A DNA stretch of 64,000 nucleotides, taken from the NCBI RefSeq assembly GCF_000011205.1, contig NC_003106.2, positions 372,001 through 436,000 on the forward strand. The letters run 5' to 3'. Both the position numbers and the translations under genes were made by a program. Under the pieces are notes generated by a model. It was not told the DNA's origin and made no database searches. It saw only the letters and a list, made by a program, of their open reading frames with translations. Positions 39,441-47,178 of the stretch are shown in pieces. Position 1 is the first letter of the stretch. Each line of letters begins with the position of its first letter. Source of the DNA: Sulfurisphaera tokodaii str. 7. Lineage in GTDB: Archaea > Thermoproteota > Thermoprotei_A > Sulfolobales > Sulfolobaceae.

Positions 39441-42176
39441 ATGATAAGTGTTTCTCACGATTTTGTAAATAAACTTAGGGAATTAGGATATACGAGTCTT
39501 ACTCCAATACAAAAAGTAGCTATCCCTATAATTCTAAAGGGTAAAAATACTTTAGTTATAGCACCTACAGGCTATGGAAAAACCGAGGCAGCTGTTTTTC
39601 CGGTGTTTTATAAGATTTATACCGAAAATTCGGTCCCTGTATCAGCGTTATATATTACCCCATTAAGAGCGTTAAACAGAGATATTGAGTTAAGATTAAA
39701 GAAGATAGGAGAAAAATTAGGTATTAAGGTTAGAGTAAGACATGGTGATTCAACTGAAAGTGAACGTAGAAGAGTACTCCTTGATCCCCCACAACTCCTT
39801 TTAACAACCCCTGAAACTTTATTATATCTAGTAATAAATGAAAAATATAGAAAATTATTTGAAAATTTGAAATGGATTATAATTGATGAACTCCAAGAAA
39901 TGTTAGATGAAAAAAGGGGATATGAATTATTAATTGTTTTAGAACGTTTAAAAAGAATAAGTAAGAATCGAATACAGTTTATAGGTTTGTCTGCAACTAT
40001 TGGAAATATAGAAATAGCAAAAAAGTATTTAGGAGAAGAAGTAGAAGTAGCAAAAATTGATACTAGAAAAGATATTGATATTTCATTAACAATCCCAGAA
40101 CTAAAAAAGGAATATGTCGATTTATCCGTTAAGTTAGGATTAAATCCAGAGATAATAGCAAGATTCAAAAAGATAGAAGAAATCGTTAAAAACGAGAAGC
40201 CTGTTTTAATTTTTACAAATGTTAGAGAAACAACAGAATTCTTGGCCAATGAACTTTCTAAAATAACACAGCTTAAAATTTTGACCCATCATGGCTCATT
40301 ATCTCGAGACGTAAGAGTTGAAGCTGAAAAAGACTTTAGAGAAGGTAACATTGATGCTTTAGTAGCTACATCTAGTTTAGAGTTAGGAATAGATATAGGT
40401 AAAATTAATGTTGTAATACAATACATGTCTCCAAGACAAGTAATACGGCTAGTTCAGAGAATTGGGAGAAGCGGACACTCTGTGAATAAATTATCTAAAG
40501 GCTATATAATACCATCAAATGATATATATGATATATTAGAATGTAAGGCCATTGTAGATAAATTGAAGGAAGGATACCTTGAAAAACCACTAATAGAATA
40601 TAAGCCTTATGATGTAATTGCTCACGAAATAGCAGGTATGGTATTGGAAGGATATAGTAATCCTAAAGAGATATTTGATATAATAAGAAGTGTTTTCCTA
40701 TTTAGTGATCTGACAGAAGAAGAATTTACTGAAATACTTGATATATTAGAATCTGCTAAAATTATAAAAAGGGAGAAAGATAGGATATCTCCTTCTTTCA
40801 GGCTTTGGAAGTATTATTATGAAACTAATATGATACCTGACTCATTAAGAGATTACTTGGTTATAGATCATGTAACTAACTCTAAGATAGGTACTCTGGA
40901 TGAAGAATTTATTTCTGCGCTAGATGAAAATACAGTATTTGTTTTAGGCGGGAAACTTTGGAAAGTAGTTACTATTGAAGACGGAAAAGTATATGTTGAA
41001 CAAGCACAATTAAAAAGTGGTATTTTACCTAGCTGGTTTGGAGAATCGATCCCAGTAGAAAAGGAGGTTGCGTTAAAAGTATATGAGTACATAAACAGAA
41101 TAGCGAAAGGCGAAGAAATAGATTTACCTAAAGATACATTTAATAAATTAAGAGATCTAGTAGATAATCAATTAAAAAGAGGATATCCTTTGCCATCAGA
41201 TAAAGAGATTTTGGTTGAAATAAATCATGACCTAATTGTAATTCACTCAGCTTTTGGAACCAGAGGAAATAATACATTAGGCGCAATAATTTCTGCTTTA
41301 CTTTCTCGATTAAAAGGAATAAAAGCTAACTATAGGTCTGATTCGTATCACATAGCTATAGCAACCGTAATACCAATATATAAAGATGATATTATAAAAA
41401 TTGTAAATATGATAAATTCATTACAAGAAAAAGATTTGGAAGAATTATTAAAAATAGCAATAAAAGAAAGTCCTCAATTTAAATGGAAATTATTAGTTGA
41501 AGCAGAAAGATTTGGAGTTATTGATAAGGGTAAAGATATTGATATTTCTTCTACATTATTGAGACCATTTATAGATACTATAGTTGGAGAAGAGGCAGTT
41601 AAGGAGCTTATTGTTAAGAACTATGATTTAAGTATCTTATCAAACGAACTAAGAAAAGTAAGCTGGAAAATATTAGAAGTACCCAGTTTTTCACCTCTAG
41701 CTAAAGAATTTTTAGATAAACTTTTAGTTTTCCGTTCTAGTGAAGATAAACCAATTATGCTAGAGGTTTATAAGAGAAAATTATTATCAAAAGAGGTAAA
41801 ACTTATCTGTATGGTTTGTGGATGGAATAGCAATTTTAATGTGAGTCAGGTCCCTCCTAGATGTCCAAAATGTGGTTCTGTATTTTTGACAGTTGTTGAT
41901 TTGCAAGATAATGAAAGTATTCAAATAGTTAAAAAAGCAATAAAAGGTGAAAAATTAAGTAAAAAAGAACTAAAAAAACTAGAGGAATTGAAGAGAATTT
42001 CATCGTTTTATTCTTACTATAATAAATATGTAGCAATAGGTCTTTCTGCTCCTGGAGTAGGTGTTACTAATATTAGTAAAGCGTTAGAAAAATTGAGAGA
42101 AGGAGAAGATAAGTATTATGAAGCGCTTTTAGATCTAGAGAGAAGGTTTATAAGGACTCGAAAATACTGGCACTAA
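39441..42176 (+). CDS. lhr: Lhr-type superfamily 2 helicase with C-terminal zinc finger
   Basis: 911 residues. Helicase motifs: Q motif TSLTPIQKVAIP, Walker A APTGYGKTEAA, TPLRALNRD, TPETLLYL, motif II IIDELQE, SAT (GLSATIGN), TSSLELGIDIG and QRIGRSGHSVNK. After a winged helix and an Lhr-core region comes a zinc finger (CMVC ... CPKC) near residue 790 and a charged C-terminus. Motif II is DELQ in place of the DE-I/V-H usual in Lhr. Role in RNA or DNA repair metabolism is inferred from the family. Confidence 0.88.
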   Translation: MISVSHDFVNKLRELGYTSLTPIQKVAIPIILKGKNTLVIAPTGYGKTEAAVFPVFYKIYTENSVPVSALYITPLRALNRDIELRLKKIGEKLGIKVRVRHGDSTESERRRVLLDPPQLLLTTPETLLYLVINEKYRKLFENLKWIIIDELQEMLDEKRGYELLIVLERLKRISKNRIQFIGLSATIGNIEIAKKYLGEEVEVAKIDTRKDIDISLTIPELKKEYVDLSVKLGLNPEIIARFKKIEEIVKNEKPVLIFTNVRETTEFLANELSKITQLKILTHHGSLSRDVRVEAEKDFREGNIDALVATSSLELGIDIGKINVVIQYMSPRQVIRLVQRIGRSGHSVNKLSKGYIIPSNDIYDILECKAIVDKLKEGYLEKPLIEYKPYDVIAHEIAGMVLEGYSNPKEIFDIIRSVFLFSDLTEEEFTEILDILESAKIIKREKDRISPSFRLWKYYYETNMIPDSLRDYLVIDHVTNSKIGTLDEEFISALDENTVFVLGGKLWKVVTIEDGKVYVEQAQLKSGILPSWFGESIPVEKEVALKVYEYINRIAKGEEIDLPKDTFNKLRDLVDNQLKRGYPLPSDKEILVEINHDLIVIHSAFGTRGNNTLGAIISALLSRLKGIKANYRSDSYHIAIATVIPIYKDDIIKIVNMINSLQEKDLEELLKIAIKESPQFKWKLLVEAERFGVIDKGKDIDISSTLLRPFIDTIVGEEAVKELIVKNYDLSILSNELRKVSWKILEVPSFSPLAKEFLDKLLVFRSSEDKPIMLEVYKRKLLSKEVKLICMVCGWNSNFNVSQVPPRCPKCGSVFLTVVDLQDNESIQIVKKAIKGEKLSKKELKKLEELKRISSFYSYYNKYVAIGLSAPGVGVTNISKALEKLREGEDKYYEALLDLERRFIRTRKYWH

Positions 42177-42218
42177 GTTTAAATTTTTATGAATACGTTT
42201 TTTCATTAGGTAGTAGGT

Positions 42219-42509
<291 letters not shown>

Positions 42510-42510
42510 T

Positions 42511-43555
42511 ATGGAAATATATGATTTTATTTATAAAATAGATTCTTTTTGTAATTATAGTAATAACTGGAATATTATACAAGATTCCTATACTAATGAA
42601 AAATATGGTTACTTTGCTGATAAAAGACCCATAGAAGTTTTAATAAAAAACTCAATTATTAACGCTGATAAACCACCTGGACCTACAAGTCATGAAGTAG
42701 CTTATTGGATAAAACAAATGTTTAAGGTTTCAAAGGCTGGTCATGGGGGGACCCTAGAGCCTTGAGGGTTAAACCCTCAGGCGGGGAGACCCTAAAGTAA
42801 CTGGAGTATTACCAATTGGGTTAGAAAATGCAACAAAACTAATGTCATATATTAGTTCTTCTGGGAAAGAATATGTATGCTTAATGCAAGTACATTGTGA
42901 TTTTAATATAGATGAACTTAAACAAATAATTTCAAAATTTATAGGTATAATATATCAGAAACCACCCGTAAGATCCTCAGTGAAGAGAAGAACAAGAAAA
43001 AAGAAAATTTATGATATAGAGATACTTGATACGGATAAGAGATTTATTTTACTTAGGATATCCTCTGATCCTGGCACATATATGAGAAAATTATGTCATG
43101 ATATTGGAGTAATATTAGGTTGCGGTGCACATATGAGAGAACTAAGGAGAATTAGATCTGGGATATTTACAGAGAAAAACTTAGTTACATTACAAGAGAT
43201 TTCAGAAGCTCTTTATATGTGGAAAAACTGTAAAGATGAGAGTGATTTAAGAAAAATATTATTACCTATGGAATATGCTACTTGTGGTATGCCTAAAATA
43301 TTAATTGATGATAATGCTGTTGATGCCATATCTTATGGTGCAATGCTTACAGCACCTGGAATAGTAGCTTATCAAAGGTTTAGGGTAAAGGATACTGTAG
43401 CGATATTAACACTAAAAGGAGAGCTAGTAGCTATAGGTGAAGCTGATGTAGATTCTCAAAAATTAGTAGATATGAAAAAAGGAATAGTAGTTAAGCCTAA
43501 AAGAGTTCTTATGCCTCGTGATATATATCCTAGATCGTGGAAGAAACATGGATGA
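42511..43555 (+). CDS. cbf5: tRNA/rRNA pseudouridine synthase Cbf5 (two exons)
   Basis: Catalytic subunit of H/ACA RNPs, also makes tRNA psi55. The frame is interrupted after AGHGGTL by a 31-base archaeal intron (42758-42788). Joining 42511-42757 to 42789-43555 gives 1014 bases, 337 residues, and restores the catalytic motif GHGGTLDPKVTGVLPIG with the active-site Asp, whose codon (GAC) is itself built across the splice site. Further motifs: RTRKKKIYDIEIL, SSDPGTYMRKLCHDIG and the PUA domain near AVDAISYGAMLTAPGIVAYQ. Unspliced message would stop at 42765. Crenarchaeal cbf5 introns are known. Confidence 0.95.
42758..42788 (+). other. Archaeal (bulge-helix-bulge) intron in cbf5 pre-mRNA
   Basis: 31 bases. 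Fold: central 4-bp helix CCCT (42752-42755) with GGGG (42783-42786); two identical 3-nt bulges AGA (42756-42758 and 42787-42789), each cut after the second base; intron stem GCC...GGC continued by TGAGGGT/ACCCTCA with a 3-nt loop. The outer exon helix is weak: after an A-C mismatch (42751/42790) only G-C, G-C and G-U pairs follow. Boundaries can slide by one base either way because of the AGA repeats, without changing the product. Confidence 0.9.
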
Positions 43556-44102
43556 ATTTGTTGTTAATGATGTAGTAAATGGTATACCTTTATCATTGAT
43601 AAGTAGTTATGGTGTTTTTTCTAAAAAGAAATTAGACCTTGGTACAAGAATGTTACTTGAAAATATAGTCCTCCCTGAGGAAGGAGTTGTAGCAGATATT
43701 GGTTGCGGCTACGGACCAATAGGGATTTATATTGCCTTAAAGAATCCCAATCTCAAAATTTATATGATAGATATTGATAAAAAGGCTGTTTATTTGGCTG
43801 AAAAAAATGTTAAGAGATATAAATTAGAAAATAGAGTTATAGTAATAAGAAATAATATATTAGAAAATCTTGATATACAATTAAATGGAGCATACTCAAA
43901 TCCTCCTCTTAAGGCCGGTAAAGAATTTATTGAAAAGTTAGCTCAGCAAAGTTATGAGAGACTTTTACATAATGGTGTTTTAGAGGTAGTTGTGTACAAA
44001 GGAGAAAAGAATGTACTAGATATATTTGGAAAGTATTTTAATGAAGTTAAAATAATAAAAAGAGCAAAAGGTTACTCAATCATTTTAGCGGTTAAAAATT
44101 AA
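43548..44102 (+). CDS. RsmC-like class I methyltransferase
   Basis: 184 residues from ATG 43548, overlapping the cbf5 stop by 8 bases. SAM-binding motif VVADIGCGYGPIGIYIALKN, acidic MIDIDKKAV, and SNPPLKAGKEF, an NPP-L catalytic motif as in RsmC/RlmG and related N2-guanine or N-methylating enzymes. Short N-terminus (IPLSLISSYGVFSKKKLDLG) is the family's 'FSxxxLD' start. Likely an rRNA or tRNA base methyltransferase, in keeping with cbf5 upstream; target unknown. Confidence 0.82.
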   Translation: MDEFVVNDVVNGIPLSLISSYGVFSKKKLDLGTRMLLENIVLPEEGVVADIGCGYGPIGIYIALKNPNLKIYMIDIDKKAVYLAEKNVKRYKLENRVIVIRNNILENLDIQLNGAYSNPPLKAGKEFIEKLAQQSYERLLHNGVLEVVVYKGEKNVLDIFGKYFNEVKIIKRAKGYSIILAVKN

Positions 44103-44127
44103 TAGTATTAAATCATATAATTAAATT

Positions 44128-44222
44128 GCCGGGGTGCCCGAGTGGACTAAGGGGCTGGCCTTGAGAGCTTCAGGTTAGCCAGTGGGGATCTCCCCGCGCG
44201 GGTTCAAATCCCGCCCCCGGCG
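44128..44222 (+). tRNA. tRNA-Ser(UGA) with 11-nt intron
   Basis: Acceptor GCCGGGG/CCCCGGC with discriminator G, D arm, anticodon stem CTGGC/GCCAG, long variable arm GGGGA-TC-TCCCC and T arm GCGGG-TTCAAAT-CCCGC identify a class II tRNA-Ser. The anticodon loop is C-T-TGA-G-[intron]-A with the intron at 44166-44176, between positions 37 and 38. CCA is not encoded. The AT-rich block just upstream (about 44107-44120) is the likely TATA region. Confidence 0.92.
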
Positions 44223-44365
44223 TCGTATAATATATTATTTTGAGGATAAGTCCTTATTAGTAGTTAGCTATTATATCATGTAGTAGTGAATTTTATACTC
44301 CTCTTTTATAATTTAAAGTTCCTTAATTCATAAAATCATACTTCTACTTTTCATTTACTGCATCG

Positions 44366-45571
44366 CTATGTTGGAGTTTGTTGACTGCCTGTTAAGCTTG
44401 CAACCATTAAATAATCTCTTAATTCTCTTGTTATAAGGAAGTTCTTTCTGACATGTTCTTTTCCATTTTTTCCAAGTCTCTCTCTTATGTTCGTATTTCT
44501 CAACAAATATAATGTATAATGGGCAGCTTCTTCTGGAGTAGTTACTAGGTAGCCAGTCACATTATTGATTACTTGTAAGGGTATACCACCTGTATTACCT
44601 CCGATTACTGGTTTTTCTTTCCATAAAGCTTCACTTACTGTTAAACCAAATCCTTCCTTTATTGACTTTTGCATAACAATGGTAGCTCCTCTCTGAAAGG
44701 CATTAATTTCTAGATCACTATTTGGAGGTAACATTAAGAGTTTAATATCCTTATCACTACCAGCTGCTTGAACGGTTTCATTATACACTATTTCACCTTC
44801 TGGATCATCAGAGGCAGGACTCCCTACATAGACTAGTTGAACATCGGTGTGTCTCTTCACTAGCTTATAAGTTTTTATCACACCTAAAGGATCCTTTGCT
44901 CTATCAAATCTTGAGACTTGAGTTATTATTGGTCTATCTGGGTCTACATCAAATTTGTAAAGGATCCTTCTCACTGTTATTTCGGGTATTGGTCTATTTT
45001 TAATACTTAGTGGATCTATAGAGGGTGGTACAATATATTGTGGTTTTATTAGATCGTCCCTCCCAAATACCGGTGAAGAAATTATTATACTATCATATTG
45101 TTGAACATATTGTTTTAAAAAGTTCCAGACGGGTTCATAGGGGTTAGAGATATCAATATGGCATCTCCATATCCATTTTCCCTTTTTTCTGAATTTTATT
45201 AGTCCAGCAGGCTGAGGATCATGGATAAATATTATATCATAATCTAAATCTAATTCATTCCCATTGATTTCTTGCCACTTATTATAAATTTCAAATGCTC
45301 CTTTAGGAAGTTCACCAAAACCATTTTGTAATGAATTATGAAAGGACTTTGTAACAGTAAAGAAATCTTTATCTCCTCTAATGACTTTCCAATCCGTTTC
45401 AATACCTAATTCTCTCATTAAGGGAACAAGTTTACTTAGTATTTCAGCTACTCCTCCTCCGCTAGGCGTAGAATTAATATGAAGAACTGATACTCCCTTT
45501 AGCTTTTCAGCTATCTTTACGATGCTATCTAACTCATCTTCACCAATTATTTCAGCGTACTTCTCGATCAT
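44366..45571 (-). CDS. treT: Trehalose glycosyltransferring synthase (TreT), GT4 family
   Basis: Couples NDP-glucose and glucose to trehalose reversibly. 401 residues of GT-B fold: LHINSTPSGGGVAEILSKLV (glycine-rich acceptor loop), PLMRELGIETDWKVIRGDKD, FIHDPQPAGL, TQVSRFDRAKDPLGVI, QKSIKEGFGLTVSEALWKEK (nucleotide-sugar E-x7-E) and GGNTGGIPLQV. These match archaeal TreT proteins well. Overlaps the end of the DUF5752 gene by 4 bases. The 144 bp between its stop and tRNA-Ser show only A/T-rich sequence with no other feature. Confidence 0.87.
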   Translation of the reverse strand: MIEKYAEIIGEDELDSIVKIAEKLKGVSVLHINSTPSGGGVAEILSKLVPLMRELGIETDWKVIRGDKDFFTVTKSFHNSLQNGFGELPKGAFEIYNKWQEINGNELDLDYDIIFIHDPQPAGLIKFRKKGKWIWRCHIDISNPYEPVWNFLKQYVQQYDSIIISSPVFGRDDLIKPQYIVPPSIDPLSIKNRPIPEITVRRILYKFDVDPDRPIITQVSRFDRAKDPLGVIKTYKLVKRHTDVQLVYVGSPASDDPEGEIVYNETVQAAGSDKDIKLLMLPPNSDLEINAFQRGATIVMQKSIKEGFGLTVSEALWKEKPVIGGNTGGIPLQVINNVTGYLVTTPEEAAHYTLYLLRNTNIRERLGKNGKEHVRKNFLITRELRDYLMVASLTGSQQTPT

Positions 45572-46230
45572 GAGAATATCACCTCTTCAATCTTTCTTAT
45601 TAAATCTTCTCTTAATTTTTCTTCATCAGTATAAGTTTGTGGATCAATAGAAGATAAGGAATCTGCCAACTCTTTTAACCCATAATTCTCCTCTATCCAG
45701 ATCGAAAAATCATTTTTAGTAGTATATCCCATTACTCTTTTAAATATAAAGTGATATGCGATTGATCTCATAGAAATAGTAGCAATAATATCAATTAACT
45801 CACCTAAATTTCTAGCAACTTTTCCAGTTTTAAATATAACGGGATTACAAGAAACAAAATAAAATGGTCTAGATGCCCTTCCGCTTACCTTATTTTCTGT
45901 TAATATTTTAAGTAGATCTTCTCTTACATCTTCTACTGTCCTAGGTTCTTTTCCCTCAATATCAGATATTATCTGGGCTAGTCTTGAATCATGTATTTCA
46001 TCTCTAATCCATACCGCAAAATCGTTGTGCATATCTTCTGGGATTACATGGCTTGAAAATAGAGGATGAAAGATATGATAGAATATTGAAAGCCCGTCTA
46101 CTCTTTTAATTCCAGAAATTAATTCATCCACAGTATACGCCTTTATTCCAGCATACTTAGGTGGATAATAAGCTGCCTCAAATTCAAAAGGCTTTTGTGC
46201 AGGTTTATCTAATAACTCTCTGCTAATCAT
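45568..46230 (-). CDS. DUF5752 protein, TreT partner
   Basis: 220 residues, helical, with repeated pairs of aromatic-acidic motifs (DGLSIFYHIFHPLF, NDFAVWIRDEIHD and later SIAYHFIFKRV, NDFSIWIEENYGL), i.e. an internal duplication of a F/Y-H-x-F ... NDF-x-W-I unit. Conserved RPFYFVSCNP in between. DUF5752 genes are found beside treT and trehalose or glycogen genes; function unknown. Overlaps treT by 4 bases. Confidence 0.75.
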   Translation of the reverse strand: MISRELLDKPAQKPFEFEAAYYPPKYAGIKAYTVDELISGIKRVDGLSIFYHIFHPLFSSHVIPEDMHNDFAVWIRDEIHDSRLAQIISDIEGKEPRTVEDVREDLLKILTENKVSGRASRPFYFVSCNPVIFKTGKVARNLGELIDIIATISMRSIAYHFIFKRVMGYTTKNDFSIWIEENYGLKELADSLSSIDPQTYTDEEKLREDLIRKIEEVIFS

Positions 46231-46362
46231 AGAAGTATTGTTATATGCAAAACATTTAAAACTCTTGTTTTAAAAAATCAGTTTTTCCAGCGTATATCAT
46301 CGATCTTTCGACCCTCTTATCATCATCAAAAATTTTTATTCCCAATAGCAGATATATATGTT

Positions 46363-46438
46363 GCGGCCGTCGTCTAGTCTGGATTAGGACGCCGGCCTCC
46401 CAAGCCGGTAATCCCGGGTTCAAATCCCGGCGGCCGCA
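46363..46438 (+). tRNA. tRNA-Gly(CCC), integration target
   Basis: Acceptor GCGGCCG/CGGCCGC with discriminator A, anticodon stem CCGGC/GCCGG around loop CTCCCAA (anticodon CCC), T arm CCGGG-TTCAAAT-CCCGG. No intron and no encoded CCA. The antisense strand of the gene encodes the tail of an integrase N-terminal fragment, so the 3' half of this tRNA is the attachment site of an SSV-type element. Confidence 0.95.
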
Positions 46439-46628
46439 CTGTGGGGGACACCCCCACACTCCCGCTTTCTTTCAATTTTATGTAAGTCTCAACGACGTCA
46501 ATTAACGGGGCGACGTAACGCTCTTTTACCTCACCGTTTATCGTTTCCAGCTTATAGACATAATACCGACCTTTCCTCTCACGTAAAATATATTCACCGA
46601 ATTTATATCTACGTTGTTTATCCGCCAT
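46374..46628 (-). pseudogene. intN: N-terminal fragment (intN) of an SSV-type integrase
   Basis: 84 codons. The start [20 protein letters not shown], the following [11 protein letters not shown] and the late PPGFEPG closely match the N-terminus of SSV1-type tyrosine integrases as I remember them. These integrases carry attP inside their own gene, so integration cuts the gene in two: intN enters the tRNA from its 3' side and stops inside it, exactly as here (stop 46374). No tyrosine-recombinase catalytic domain is present. It has its own ribosome binding site (GTGAGG, 46632-46637 minus strand) and TATA box. No intC and no element genes follow to the right, so the element has been lost or lies elsewhere. 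Confidence 0.88.
46441..46456. repeat. GC-rich hairpin just after tRNA-Gly
   Basis: GTGGGGG and CCCCCAC separated by a short loop form a perfect 7-bp stem starting three bases after the tRNA end, inside the intN reading frame. Could help end tRNA transcription or be part of the integrase arm/core site region. Confidence 0.5.
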
Positions 46629-46647
46629 TTCGCCTCACAGTATTGTG

Positions 46648-46679
46648 GTTGCCAATTCACATTTAAAAGCTTTGGCAAC
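46648..46679. promoter_or_regulatory. intN promoter with 8-bp inverted repeats around the TATA box
   Basis: GTTGCCAA (46648-46655) and TTGGCAAC (46672-46679) are perfect inverted repeats. Between them, read on the minus strand, lies GCTTTTAAAT (46661-46670), a TATA box placed about 38 bases before the intN ATG. A repressor bound to both arms would cover the TATA box. Confidence 0.6.
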
Positions 46680-46703
46680 TTTTTTTTTAAAAAAAAAAAG
46701 TTG
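46676..46703. repeat. CAAC-T9-A11-GTTG palindrome
   Basis: Nine T followed by eleven A, flanked by CAAC and GTTG, give a near-perfect 28-base palindrome. It shares its CAAC with the inverted repeat of the intN promoter. Read on either strand it could also serve as an intrinsic-type terminator. Confidence 0.75.
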
Positions 46704-46945
46704 AATTGACAGAAGACGAAAAAAGATTCCGTTACTTTGCAAATAATTGAATTTCAGAGACTACTGTAGCTGGTAAAAATTTAGCGCCTTAAGATTCCTA
46801 AATAGCGATAAAGTTTCTGTTTTACTAACACTTTTAATTTCTTGGTTTTTACTTTACTTAGTTCTAGTTCCGTTACCTATAAATTATTAAACAGAGTGTA
46901 ATTTTTCCGAATTTTTCTCAATTGCTTAAATTTGTATTATTTGTA

Positions 46946-47012
46946 GGGACCTCTGGAGACCCTATCTCATCGAACCCAATTAGGGTCTCTCAATAGAGTG
47001 TCGCCAGGTCCC
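46946..47012. ncRNA. Candidate structured RNA (three-way junction)
   Basis: Nested pairings: outer stem GGGACCT (46946-46952) with AGGTCCC (47006-47012), extended by GG/CC after a 2-nt bulge; inner stem AGACCCTA (46957-46964) with TAGGGTCT (46981-46988); and a small hairpin CTC-AATA-GAG (46989-46998) on the 3' side. Together about 17 bp plus the 3-bp hairpin in an otherwise A/T-rich gap. On the minus strand the outer stem is followed by T-ACA-AAT, like the ACA box of archaeal H/ACA RNAs, though the stem-to-ACA distance (11-12 nt) is shorter than the usual 14-16. Strand and class are open. Confidence 0.5.
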
Positions 47013-47064
47013 CATATAAAAAATAACCATTAAACCTTTAAATTCATGTATCATATATTATAAT

Positions 47065-47155
47065 GCCGCCGTAGCTCAGCCCGGGAGAGCGCCCGGCTGA
47101 AGAGTAGATGCACGCAGTGACCGGGTTGTCCGGGGTTCAAGTCCCCGCGGCGGCA
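47065..47155 (+). tRNA. tRNA-Phe(GAA) with 17-nt intron
   Basis: Acceptor GCCGCCG/CGGCGGC, discriminator A, D arm GCTC/GAGC, anticodon stem CCCGG/CCGGG and T arm CGGGG-TTCAAGT-CCCCG. Loop reads C-T-GAA-G-[intron]-A with the intron at 47103-47119, at the canonical 37/38 position. CCA not encoded. An AT-rich TATA region (ATATATTATAAT, about 47053-47064) ends just at the gene, so the true TATA box is probably the TTTAAATT about 15 bases further upstream. Confidence 0.93.
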
Positions 47156-47178
47156 CTTATTACATAAGGTGTCTCCTG

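Larger units (their letters stand above)
46629..47064. other. Gene-free 430-bp region right of intN
   Basis: No convincing ORF on either strand. It contains the intN promoter with flanking inverted repeats (46648-46679), a CAAC-T9-A11-GTTG palindrome (46676-46703), A/T-rich sequence with no clear signal (about 46710-46940), a strongly folding GC-richer block (46946-47012) and the upstream region of tRNA-Phe. The stretch probably holds remains of the integrated element. Confidence 0.7.

Noticed and set aside
39617..40249. 210-codon minus-strand ORF inside the Lhr helicase
   Set aside because: Phe/Ser-rich antisense shadow of a strongly conserved helicase domain, no start signals.
42511..42765. 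Truncated Cbf5 pseudogene
   Set aside because: The downstream part resumes in frame once a 31-base bulge-helix-bulge intron is removed, and both exons carry complete conserved motifs, so the gene is intact.
46256..46459. 67-codon minus-strand ORF across tRNA-Gly
   Set aside because: It is only the shadow of the GC-rich tRNA in another frame and has no protein-like pattern; the intN frame explains the coding signal here.
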